From: CBFHSD01 sp965658375
GTDB taxonomy: Bacteria > Bacteroidota > Bacteroidia > Flavobacteriales_G > Salibacteraceae
Length of the DNA stretch: 10,345 bases
Assembly (NCBI GenBank): GCA_965658375.1
Contig: CBFHSD010000061.1
Span: 1 to 10,345, forward strand
Reading direction: 5' to 3'
Under the pieces are notes generated by a model. That model had not been told where the DNA came from and searched no databases. It saw only the letters and a list, made by a program, of their open reading frames with translations. Below, in pieces: positions 1 to 6,663 of the stretch. Numbering within the stretch: position 1 is the stretch's first letter; each line of letters opens with the position of its first letter. Both the position numbers and the translations under genes were made by a program.

Positions 1-578
1 TCTATGATGCACATTTCGTTATGCTTAAAGGCATTTTCAATTGCAGGAACCAGCTGTTCTTTTGAGGTTACTTTGGTAATTCCATAGCTAGATCCGGCTT
101 CATTCGGCTTAACAAAGCAAGGGAGTTTTACAGCGTTTAGAATCTCATTTACCTGTATGTAATCTCCTCTGAATACATATTTGGCTTCTGCAACATTGAA
201 CCCATAGTGGCTGAGTAATTGGTTGGTAACGGCTTTGTTAAAGGTGAGTGAAGAAACCATAACACCTGGGGTTGAATAGGGGATGTTTAATAGGTCAAAG
301 TAACCTTGTATGCGTCCGTCTTCGCCTGGTTCACCATGAATGGCAATAAATACAGCATCAAAAGTGATTTTACGTCCATCTTTAACAAAAGAAAAATCTC
401 CTTTCTCAATGGGGAATGTGGCAGATGGTGTTTTTACAGCCCAAGCATTTTTAGAAATTGTAACAATGTATGGGTCAAATAATGACCTGTCTAAATTGTT
501 GAATACAGTTTCCGCACTTTTTAAAGAAATTTCGGCTTCAGCAGAATATCCGCCCGCTACAATTGCAATTCTTTTCAT
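1..578 (-). CDS. ddl: D-alanine--D-alanine ligase, N-terminal 192 residues (3' end outside window)
   Basis: Cytoplasmic ATP-grasp enzyme that joins two D-alanines to make the dipeptide used in peptidoglycan precursor synthesis. Translating the minus strand from the ATG at 578-576 gives MKRIAIVAGGYSAEAEISL, the Ddl N-terminal signature; E14 aligns with the catalytic Glu of E. coli DdlB. The segment HGEPGEDGRIQG at 81-92, then IPYSTP (99-104) and FNK (113-115), matches Ddl signature 1; the FNK form in place of the usual MDK is one I associate with Bacteroidota. VKPNEAGSSYG at 156-166 is the ATP-binding region (K157, S163/S164 counterpart of the catalytic Ser). The frame is intact to the window edge; roughly 130 residues, including the distal ATP-grasp half and Mg-binding site, lie outside. 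It is divergent from the PASTA gene, with 153 bp between the starts. No Shine-Dalgarno is evident. Confidence 0.96.
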   Translation of the reverse strand, partial: MKRIAIVAGGYSAEAEISLKSAETVFNNLDRSLFDPYIVTISKNAWAVKTPSATFPIEKGDFSFVKDGRKITFDAVFIAIHGEPGEDGRIQGYFDLLNIPYSTPGVMVSSLTFNKAVTNQLLSHYGFNVAEAKYVFRGDYIQVNEILNAVKLPCFVKPNEAGSSYGITKVTSKEQLVPAIENAFKHNEMCII

Positions 579-595
579 GTCTTTTGCCTATGATA

Positions 596-603
596 CAAAG
601 GTA
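596..603 (-). promoter_or_regulatory. Candidate -10 (TAnnTTTG) element for ddl
   Basis: Read on the minus strand, 603 to 596 is TACCTTTG, an exact match to the Bacteroidota -7/-10 consensus TAnnTTTG. It lies 17 bp before the ddl ATG, which would leave a 5' leader of about 10-15 nt. I could not find a TTTG/TTG -33 element at the expected 17-23 bp spacing; the nearest TTTG is 30 bp upstream. The promoter is therefore supported only by one half-site and its position. Confidence 0.45.
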
Positions 604-703
604 TCTTCCGCTTCATTATTTGGCGGTTTAAAGCAAAGAGTTACCAACAAATACGCTGTTAATCCTTCATCAGTTTATACCCCTAGGCTTTGCTGTGGAT
701 TCC

Positions 704-711
704 TATCTTTG
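704..711 (+). promoter_or_regulatory. Candidate -10 (TAnnTTTG) element for the PASTA-T9SS-rluD cluster
   Basis: TATCTTTG on the plus strand matches TAnnTTTG exactly and ends 20 bp before the PASTA ATG at 732, which would give a short leader of about 10-15 nt. A TTTG occurs at 689-692, but its 11-bp spacing is too short for a normal -33 element, and nothing better is present. This is the mirror image of the ddl element in the same 153-bp gap. Confidence 0.45.
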
Positions 712-731
712 GCCACTTACAAATTGAATAG

Positions 732-1592
732 ATGAACGCAAAGAAAAAGAGCGAAAAATCATCAGCAAAGAAAGCTTTACAATCAGCTTTGCTTTCAATC
801 ATTGCACTCGTGTTTATTGTTGGTTTAGGGCTTTATTTGTTGAATAACTACTTAGAGAGTTACACCCAACATGGAGTGCAAGAAGAAGTAGAGGATTATG
901 CAGGCTATCATGTTTCTGAATTGAACAATTTATTCAGTGATAATAAGCTGAATTATGTGATTATTGATTCGGTATTTGTGTCTTCGAAAGAACCTGGTAC
1001 TGTGTTGAGTCAAAATCCTATTCCAGGAAGTTTTGTGAAACCAGAGCGTAAAATATATTTAACCATCAATGCTTCTCAAGCACCGCGTGTGGAGCTTCCA
1101 GAATTGAGAGATTTTACTTTACGTCAAGCATTATCTCGTATAAAAACGCTGAATCTTGAAGTAGATAGTATCATTTACAGAGTGGCTGTTTGCTCGCAGT
1201 GCGTTATTGATGTTTACGCACCAGATGGATCTAGATTAAAAGCGAACACGAAAATTGAACAAGGCGATCAATTGGTATTGGTGGTTGGTTCTGGACCAAC
1301 AGGTGAAAGAGTTAAGGTTCCTCAATTATTAGGACTTTCCAGAAATGACGCCATGCAAAGACTCTTGGATAATGGCTTAAATATTGGAAAAGAATCTTTT
1401 GATGAATCGGTAGTGAGTCAAGAAGATACAGTATCGGCACTTGTCTTCATGCAATATCCACAAAGTGACTCCGTTAGAACAGTTGAAATGGGGGGAATAG
1501 TTGACCTTTCATTCACCGCAGATTCAAGTAAAATTGAATCTATTTATTTGGATATGAATACGAATGACAGTTCCGATGTTTCTACGCAATAG
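732..1592 (+). CDS. Membrane-anchored PASTA-domain protein (no kinase domain)
   Basis: A 286-aa bitopic protein. A Lys/Ser-rich cytoplasmic tail (1-15) is followed by one transmembrane helix (about 17-38) and three periplasmic PASTA repeats at about 52-114, 119-187 and 194-263, with a polar D/S-rich C-terminus. Repeats show PASTA hallmarks such as GTVLSQNPIPGS (89-100), the bbeta ending in Leu-Val-Leu-Val-Val, and VPQLLGLSRNDA (196-207). PASTA domains in Firmicutes and Actinobacteria kinases bind muropeptides or cell-wall fragments; here there is no kinase domain, so direct signalling is not implied. The neighbour ddl makes peptidoglycan precursor, so a cell-wall role is a reasonable inference. 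Repeat 2 carries C154-S-Q-C157, unusual for PASTA. The ATG at 732 is chosen because it directly precedes the positively charged tail and TM helix. The gene end overlaps the next gene by 29 bp. Confidence 0.92.
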   Translation: MNAKKKSEKSSAKKALQSALLSIIALVFIVGLGLYLLNNYLESYTQHGVQEEVEDYAGYHVSELNNLFSDNKLNYVIIDSVFVSSKEPGTVLSQNPIPGSFVKPERKIYLTINASQAPRVELPELRDFTLRQALSRIKTLNLEVDSIIYRVAVCSQCVIDVYAPDGSRLKANTKIEQGDQLVLVVGSGPTGERVKVPQLLGLSRNDAMQRLLDNGLNIGKESFDESVVSQEDTVSALVFMQYPQSDSVRTVEMGGIVDLSFTADSSKIESIYLDMNTNDSSDVSTQ

Positions 1593-3735
1593 CATTATTT
1601 TTATTTCTCTTTATTGCTTAGCCTTCAGCACTTTAGCTCAGCCAGTTGATGGCTTGTTGCCTATGGCAGAAAATCCGAACATTGAACTTAAAGTGTCTCA
1701 TCAACGGGCCAATGAAATCAGCTATGCTTTAGACACCTTGCATTTGCCGTTTATTGATGATTTTTCGAAAAATTTTCTAAAGCAGTATACAGGAGACACC
1801 TCTCAAGCTGGAACTTTTGTTCGTGTAAAGGCCAATTTCATAGTCGACAATCAGTTTTTTTGGGATACTCTAGGAGCCATGTTTGATACTTCGTATCTCT
1901 TTTTTTACGACAGCACGGCAATGCAATGGGATTCCATTGCGAACCCTCCATTAAGAGTAGATGTATACAATGGATTTATTGATGAGCCAGCGGTGTTTAC
2001 AGATACCGTTTGGATTGTGCCAGAAGATGGCATTTTGCAAGGCGATTCTTTAGTTCCTGCAAACCCAGATACCATTTGGTACAATTACCTTGATTCTATC
2101 TTCTTTATTCCAGATGATGGCCATTCGCTTTGGACAGACAATGATGTTTATGTGAATAATACATACTCTGAGCAAGCGATTACTATAGGGATGGCTACAA
2201 TGGACGGATTGGATAGTTTAGGATATCCGTATGAATCAAATTTGAGCAGTCAGAATGATTACGGTCTGGCAGATTTCTTAACAAGCAAACCATTGTTCTT
2301 AAAAACGAAACCTCAAGGCGCAGGTTTTTATACAGTTGCCGATTCTATTTACCTCAGTTTTTACTACCAAGGAAAGGGATTGGGAGAAGAGCCAGAATTT
2401 GAAGATTCTCTCATTTTAGAGTTGTATTCACCCATTACTCAAGAGTGGAACTCAGTTTGGAACACAGAAGGGCGAGCCATGGATAAATTTGAGCAAGTAT
2501 TATTCAAAATTCAAGACACGCTCTATTTACAAGATGGTTTTCGCTTTCGATTTAAAAACTACGCAACAGTAACTGGCAATTTTGATCATTGGCACATTGA
2601 CTATGTTAGGGTTGAACCAGGAAGAAACCTAGCAGACACTACTGTAGATGATGTTGCTTGGACAAGACAAGCACAGTCTTTAATCAATGGTTACCAAGTT
2701 ATGCCTTGGGATCACTTTAAAGCTGATCCAGGACCTTGGATGTCTAACACAACTACAAACATTTCTAGAAACAATAGCGCATCAGCGAAAAACATGGTGT
2801 ACTATCTTAGAATTATAGAAGATGGCAGCGAGATTTACAATGGATCTCAGATACTGAATCCTAATTTGGGCTCAAAGGACAACGAAGAGGTTACGCTGAA
2901 TCATAGCTTCACATTCCCAATAACAGATACGGCATCCCGAAAAACGTTTCGAGTTCAATCTTTATTGAATACCAGTCCGGATGCCAACGCCAACAACGAT
3001 ACTGCCATTTTTAAGCAAGATTTCATGACTTATTATGCATGGCATGATCGTTCGTGTGAATGGGCATATTACGTTGAGGGCTTTGAAGCGAATGTGGCGG
3101 TGAAGTATATACTCGCTAAAGCAGATACTCTTCGAGCTATTAATATGTATTTCCCGAAAACATTGGAAAACATAGTAAGTAGACCATTTCGCTTAAAAGT
3201 ATGGAGTAGTTTAAGCCCAGAGGTAGTGATTTATGAGAGCCCCAATTTGAGTTATCCAAGATATTCTCCAAGAAATGTATTTGTAGATTATGTCTTAGAT
3301 ACCGCTCTTTTAGTAAGCGACAGTATTTATATTGGTTTTGAACAACGCACAGATCGTGTAATTGTAGGTTTTGATGTAAATACCAATAGCAGAGAGCAGT
3401 ACTTTTACAAATCAGGTGGTTCTTGGTCGAATGGTTCTTTTGATGGAAGTCTTTTTATTAATCCAGAATTTGGAGATTACTATCCCTATCCACTTTTTGT
3501 AAAGAACACCATTCAAAATACCCAGGACTTAGAAGTGTATCCTAATCCGGTTAAAAGTCAATTGGTTTTGAAAGGAGCAGAGGATGAGACGATTCAAATT
3601 ATTGACCTCTCTGGAAGAGTAATTGAGAGTGTATACTACAGTTCAGGACAATCTATTGATGTAAGTCACTTACAGAATGGCGTTTATCTAATTCATAGCG
3701 AAAAAGGATCATCGGCAAAATTTATCAAGCATTGA
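1564..3735 (+). CDS. Secreted protein with T9SS type A C-terminal sorting domain, function unknown
   Basis: A 723-aa exported protein. An N-terminal signal peptide (hydrophobic about 9-22, likely signal peptidase I cut after A25 before Q26) leads to a long Asp/Asn/Thr-rich, beta-rich body. The last 70 residues (654-723) are a type A T9SS sorting domain: VYPNPV near its start, then IIDLSGRVI, LQNGVYLI, and a basic end AKFIKH. This domain sends the protein through the outer membrane by type IX secretion, usually to cell-surface attachment or release. Residues about 240-352 (ending FDHWHIDYVRV) resemble jelly-roll/MAM-like beta sandwiches; this is only a shape impression, and I see no catalytic motif. 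The start may be ATG 1564 (29-bp overlap with the PASTA gene) or ATG 1576 (17 bp, beginning MFLRNS); the second gives a more typical signal peptide. Its stop overlaps the rluD start. The embedding in a cell-wall/rRNA-modification cluster is notable. Family identity beyond the sorting domain is not recognised. Confidence 0.9.
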   Translation: MTVPMFLRNSIIFISLYCLAFSTLAQPVDGLLPMAENPNIELKVSHQRANEISYALDTLHLPFIDDFSKNFLKQYTGDTSQAGTFVRVKANFIVDNQFFWDTLGAMFDTSYLFFYDSTAMQWDSIANPPLRVDVYNGFIDEPAVFTDTVWIVPEDGILQGDSLVPANPDTIWYNYLDSIFFIPDDGHSLWTDNDVYVNNTYSEQAITIGMATMDGLDSLGYPYESNLSSQNDYGLADFLTSKPLFLKTKPQGAGFYTVADSIYLSFYYQGKGLGEEPEFEDSLILELYSPITQEWNSVWNTEGRAMDKFEQVLFKIQDTLYLQDGFRFRFKNYATVTGNFDHWHIDYVRVEPGRNLADTTVDDVAWTRQAQSLINGYQVMPWDHFKADPGPWMSNTTTNISRNNSASAKNMVYYLRIIEDGSEIYNGSQILNPNLGSKDNEEVTLNHSFTFPITDTASRKTFRVQSLLNTSPDANANNDTAIFKQDFMTYYAWHDRSCEWAYYVEGFEANVAVKYILAKADTLRAINMYFPKTLENIVSRPFRLKVWSSLSPEVVIYESPNLSYPRYSPRNVFVDYVLDTALLVSDSIYIGFEQRTDRVIVGFDVNTNSREQYFYKSGGSWSNGSFDGSLFINPEFGDYYPYPLFVKNTIQNTQDLEVYPNPVKSQLVLKGAEDETIQIIDLSGRVIESVYYSSGQSIDVSHLQNGVYLIHSEKGSSAKFIKH

Positions 3736-4757
3736 GTGTAGAAGAAAAAGAAGAGAAGGATGAGCTCATAGAGCATTATACCTATACGGCAGATTCTAGT
3801 CAGGAGTTGCTAAGGGTGGATAAATTTTTGAATGATAAACTTCCAAGTTTATCCAGAACCAAAATTCAACAGTCTGCCAAGTCTGGAAATATTCTAGTAA
3901 ACGATAAGGTAGTGAAACCAAATTACAAGGTTCATCCTGACGATGTTGTACAATTGATTTCCCCCCTTGAAAAGGAAGAGTATACCTTAGAACCTGAGAA
4001 TATTCCCCTAGACATTGTTTACGAAGATGAGCATTTAATGGTTATCAATAAACCCGCGGGTTTGGTGGTTCATCCAGGCAATGCCAATAGAACAGGTACT
4101 TTGGTGCACGGTTTACTTTACCATGTAAAGAATTTAGCAGAGAGTAAGTCGGGTATTGATCGCCCTGGGATTGTACACCGTATAGATAAGCTTACATCAG
4201 GGTTAATGGTGATAGGTAAAACTGAAGAAGCGCTCAATAAACTGGCCATGCAATTCTATAATAGAACCACAGAGCGAACCTATGTTGCTTTGGTTTGGGG
4301 AGATATAGAAGAAGATGGTAGAATAGAAGGAAACATTGGACGAAGCTTAAAGAATAGAACGTTGATGACTGTTTTTCCTGAAGGAGATTTCGGGAAAACA
4401 GCTGCTACCAATTATAAAGTATTGAAGCGATACGGGTATGTAACGCTTATTGAGTGTAAGCTAGAGACAGGTAGAACTCACCAAATAAGGGTTCACTTTA
4501 AACATATAGGCCATACTTTATTCGGGGATCCAGAGTACGGTGGAGATGCAATCTTAAAAGGAACCACATTTACAAAGTATAAGCAGTTTGTTCAGAATTG
4601 TTTCAAGCATTTACCACGGCAAGCACTACATGCGAAGAGCCTAGGTTTTACGCATCCAAGTACTGATAAGTGGATGGAATTTAAATCTGATTTGCCAACC
4701 GACTTTGATGAGGTGTTGAAGAAATGGGATGGTTATGTTACCTCAAAGAAAGAGTAG
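3732..4757 (+). CDS. rluD: RluD-type 23S rRNA pseudouridine synthase
   Basis: A 341-aa RluA-family enzyme that isomerises uridine to pseudouridine; RluD acts on the helix 69 uridines of 23S rRNA (1911/1915/1917 in E. coli). An N-terminal S4 RNA-binding domain (about 26-85; LLRVDKFLNDKLP) is followed by the catalytic domain. The signature HRIDKLTSG at 149-157 contains catalytic D152; MVINKPAGLVVHPG (103-116) and RTHQIRVH (248-255) plus GDPEYGG (265-271) are other family motifs. Length fits RluD rather than shorter RluA. The chosen start is TTG at 3732, in a TTGA overlap with the upstream stop: no in-frame ATG occurs before residue 103, and the S4 domain needs the preceding sequence. An internal TTG or GTG at residues about 26-29 would truncate the S4 domain and is less likely. 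Specificity within the family (RluD versus RluC/RluA targets) is inferred from layout and S4 presence. Confidence 0.93.
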   Translation: MSVEEKEEKDELIEHYTYTADSSQELLRVDKFLNDKLPSLSRTKIQQSAKSGNILVNDKVVKPNYKVHPDDVVQLISPLEKEEYTLEPENIPLDIVYEDEHLMVINKPAGLVVHPGNANRTGTLVHGLLYHVKNLAESKSGIDRPGIVHRIDKLTSGLMVIGKTEEALNKLAMQFYNRTTERTYVALVWGDIEEDGRIEGNIGRSLKNRTLMTVFPEGDFGKTAATNYKVLKRYGYVTLIECKLETGRTHQIRVHFKHIGHTLFGDPEYGGDAILKGTTFTKYKQFVQNCFKHLPRQALHAKSLGFTHPSTDKWMEFKSDLPTDFDEVLKKWDGYVTSKKE

Positions 4758-4776
4758 AACAGAAAAAACAAGGCAT

Positions 4777-4810
4777 AAAAAAAGGGAACTGATTTCAGTT
4801 CCCTTTTTTT
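4777..4810. terminator. Bidirectional intrinsic terminator between rluD and hup
   Basis: A perfect inverted repeat: AAAAAAAGGGAACTGA, two bases, then TCAGTTCCCTTTTTTT. The GGGAACTGA/TCAGTTCCC core forms a GC-containing stem with a tetraloop-sized turn, flanked by seven A on the left and seven T on the right. Transcripts from either side end in a U-tract, so it can terminate rluD (ends 4757) and hup (ends 4830, opposite strand). Confidence 0.92.
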
Positions 4811-4829
4811 ATTTCGTTCAATTCTGTTA

Positions 4830-5102
4830 CTAGTTCACAGAATCAGAAAGCTCAGCGCCTGCTTTGAACTTTACAACATTTTTAGCTGCAATTTGGATCT
4901 CTTTTCCTGTTTGAGGATTACGCCCTGTACGAGCTTCTCTTCTTGTTACAGAAAAAGAACCAAAACCAACTAAAGACACACGGTCTCCACCTTTTAGTGC
5001 TTCTGTTGTAGATTCTACCATAGCATCTAGTGCTTTCTTTGCATCTGCTTTTGAGATGCCTGCTTTACCAGCAATTGAATCGATTAATTCAGCTTTATTC
5101 AT
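4830..5102 (-). CDS. hup: HU-family nucleoid DNA-binding protein
   Basis: A 90-aa histone-like protein of normal HU length that dimerises, bends DNA and compacts the nucleoid. MNKAELIDSIAGKAGISKAD at the N-terminus is the helical dimerisation part; VGFGSFSV (45-52) is the core strand motif; RTGRNPQTGKEI (58-69) is the DNA-clamping arm with the intercalating proline P63; the C-terminus FKAGAELSDSVN closes the fold. It is translated from the ATG at 5102-5100, preceded by an AT-rich leader and a strong candidate promoter. It faces rluD across a shared terminator. IHF-like paralogues share the fold, but the arm and length fit HU best. My recollection is that fmt and HU genes are often neighbours in Flavobacteriia; here a cupin gene lies between them. 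Confidence 0.97.
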   Translation of the reverse strand: MNKAELIDSIAGKAGISKADAKKALDAMVESTTEALKGGDRVSLVGFGSFSVTRREARTGRNPQTGKEIQIAAKNVVKFKAGAELSDSVN

Positions 5103-5148
5103 AATAAAAACGAATTAGGGTTGTTAATTATTAAATTTAATACAAATC

Positions 5149-5179
5149 CAAATATAGGCGGAAAACCAAGCCGTACAAG
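5149..5179 (-). promoter_or_regulatory. Candidate promoter of hup (CTTG-N19-TATATTTG)
   Basis: On the minus strand, CTTG (5179-5176) and TATATTTG (5156-5149) are separated by exactly 19 bp. The second element matches TAnnTTTG and the first contains TTG of the -33 box, the arrangement known for the main sigma factor of Bacteroidota. It would start transcription about 40 nt before the hup ATG at 5102, leaving an AT-rich leader containing TTAAATTTAA. Confidence 0.7.
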
Positions 5180-5225
5180 GGTTTCGGTGAAAATACATGG
5201 TTTTTTGTTGAAAAAAGGGACTTTT

Positions 5226-5234
5226 TGTGGATAA
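5226..5234 (-). promoter_or_regulatory. Isolated DnaA-box-like 9-mer
   Basis: The minus strand reads TTATCCACA, a perfect match to the consensus DnaA box, in the 160-bp gap between the cupin stop and hup, about 50 bp upstream of the hup -33 element. Only this one copy was seen nearby. An exact 9-mer on either strand is expected by chance in under a tenth of 10-kb windows at even base composition, so it is suggestive but not proof. It could let DnaA regulate hup or titrate DnaA. There is no cluster of boxes that would indicate an origin. Confidence 0.3.
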
Positions 5235-5262
5235 ACCCAGGTCTAAAATTTGTCAAATCCTT

Positions 5263-5679
5263 CTATTTCACTTGATTTAGCCAATTTTCAAGCGCAATGA
5301 ACTCTCTATCTTTTCCCTTAAACTCTGGCGATTGTATAGAAATCACCTTCAAAGTGATCCCTTTGAATGGTTTAACGGCATGAATGGTTCCTTCGGGGAT
5401 CGCAATGATATCTCCTTCCTTGATTTGAATCAGTTCTTCTCCCAGCAACATATTTCCTTCACCTTCTATCACGTAAACATGCTCAGAGTGGTAATTATGA
5501 CGATGAGGTTTTACTTCATGGTTCACCCAAATCATAAAAGAACTGCAATTGCTATCACTATGCATTTTTTCTACGTGGTTCCCTTGCCCAAAAAACTGAA
5601 GAGAATCGCTCTGAAAGAGTTGAGCATGTGCAGCCGAACTCAATAAACTTAGTAATAGAATAAAGTAGAACTGTTTCAT
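5263..5679 (-). CDS. Exported single-domain cupin protein
   Basis: A 138-aa small cupin with an N-terminal signal peptide (hydrophobic about 4-15, likely cut after A19 in AAHAQ), so probably periplasmic. Both cupin motifs are intact: motif 1 as H59-R-H61, E66, G73 (HxH, four, E, six, G) and motif 2 as G89, P95, G97, H100. The conserved H59, H61, E66 and H100 form the usual 3-His/1-Glu metal site, so a metal ion such as Fe, Mn, Ni or Zn is likely bound. Cupin_2 proteins range from dioxygenases and isomerases to non-enzymatic binders, so the substrate cannot be stated. Its ATG (5679-5677) overlaps the fmt stop as ATGA, implying translational coupling. A cytosolic-looking neighbour with an exported partner is odd. 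I saw no terminator of obvious strength after its stop. Confidence 0.9.
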   Translation of the reverse strand: MKQFYFILLLSLLSSAAHAQLFQSDSLQFFGQGNHVEKMHSDSNCSSFMIWVNHEVKPHRHNYHSEHVYVIEGEGNMLLGEELIQIKEGDIIAIPEGTIHAVKPFKGITLKVISIQSPEFKGKDREFIALENWLNQVK

Positions 5680-6638
5680 AATGCAATGGTTGAATTGCTA
5701 ATTGCTTTTTGGTTTCCTCTTAAAAATTCCTCAGCATTCATTCTCTTCTTACCACTTATTTGAAGCTCGAGTAAGCGAATGACTCCTTTATTATAGAGCA
5801 GATGAATTTCTCCTTCTTCAATCTTTAGTTGAGGAAGCTGATTTGATTTTTCTGTTTTTATTGTGCTTGCATCAAATATTTTGAGGGTTTTTTCTTTTCC
5901 ATTTTGGTCTAAAATAGTAAGGAAGGCAGCGGGGTATGGACTTAGTCCTTTAATTTGCTGAACGAGTTCTTCAGGATTTTTGGCAAAATCTAATAGACAG
6001 TCCTCTTTAAAGATTTTTGGTGCTGCTTTTAACTCTTTGCTATGGTCTTGAGCTTTTGGCTGTAACTGATGATTGATCAATTGTTCCAGTGTTTGAACAA
6101 GAGCCTTACCTGCAAGAACGCTTAGTTTATCATGCACACTACCCGCATTGTCGCTTGACTGAATGTCTATTTCTTTTTGCACCAAAAGATCGCCTGTATC
6201 AATAGCATGCTTCAGTTGAAAGGTAGTTACCCCGGTTTTATCATCTCCATTGATTACTGCCCAATTGATTGGTGCAGCACCTCTGTATTGAGGAAGCAAT
6301 GAAGCATGGGCATTAATGGTTCCATACTTAGGCATATTCCAAACTACTTCTGGCAACATTCGAAAAGCAACTACAACCTGCACATCAGCTTGCCAAGCCT
6401 TTAATTCCTCTAGAAAAATAGGATGTTTCAATGATTGAGGCTGAAGTAGCGGAAGGTTATGCGATAATGCGTATTCTTTTACTGGAGAATACTTCAGCTT
6501 TTGTCCCCTTCCAGCAGGCTTATCTGGCATGGTTACCACACCTACTACGAGAAATCCAGCTTCTTCAATAGCATTTAAGGAAGTAACGGCAAAGTCTGGT
6601 GTCCCCAGGTAAACGATACGCAATGAATCTTTCTTCAT
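5676..6638 (-). CDS. fmt: Methionyl-tRNA formyltransferase
   Basis: A 320-aa cytoplasmic enzyme that transfers a formyl group from 10-formyl-THF to the methionine on initiator tRNA. The N-terminal formyltransferase Rossmann domain (about 5-190) begins RIVYLGTPDFAV; the catalytic Asn/His are N109 and H111 in INAHASLLP (108-116), with D147 in AIDTGD as the third catalytic residue. GVTTFQL (136-142) is also conserved. The C-terminal tRNA-binding domain (about 200-310) contains AAPKI (205-209) and the loop GLSPYPAAF (231-239). All expected parts are present and length is normal. The ATG at 6638 is 25 bp after the MATE stop, and the gene end overlaps the cupin start as ATGA, so MATE-fmt-cupin may be one transcript. 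A short inverted repeat spans the MATE stop just upstream. Confidence 0.97.
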   Translation of the reverse strand: MKKDSLRIVYLGTPDFAVTSLNAIEEAGFLVVGVVTMPDKPAGRGQKLKYSPVKEYALSHNLPLLQPQSLKHPIFLEELKAWQADVQVVVAFRMLPEVVWNMPKYGTINAHASLLPQYRGAAPINWAVINGDDKTGVTTFQLKHAIDTGDLLVQKEIDIQSSDNAGSVHDKLSVLAGKALVQTLEQLINHQLQPKAQDHSKELKAAPKIFKEDCLLDFAKNPEELVQQIKGLSPYPAAFLTILDQNGKEKTLKIFDASTIKTEKSNQLPQLKIEEGEIHLLYNKGVIRLLELQISGKKRMNAEEFLRGNQKAISNSTIAL

Positions 6639-6663
6639 AGCGCGAAATTAGCATTTTTAAAAG

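Noticed and set aside
340..735. 131-codon plus-strand open frame across the ddl 5' region
   Set aside because: It is antisense to the clear ddl coding frame for most of its length, and its product resembles no protein; the real gene is on the minus strand.
5201..5216. TTTTTT-GTTG-AAAAAA hairpin downstream of the cupin
   Set aside because: The stem contains only A-T pairs and lacks a GC core, so it is unlikely to terminate transcription.
5103..5262. Replication origin, from the AT-rich stretch plus one DnaA box
   Set aside because: Only one box is present, no dnaA or other origin-linked gene is adjacent, and genes converge near here instead of diverging.
5332..5646. 104-codon plus-strand open frame inside the cupin gene
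   Set aside because: It lies wholly antisense to the cupin, whose two metal-binding motifs are intact, and the product has no recognisable features.
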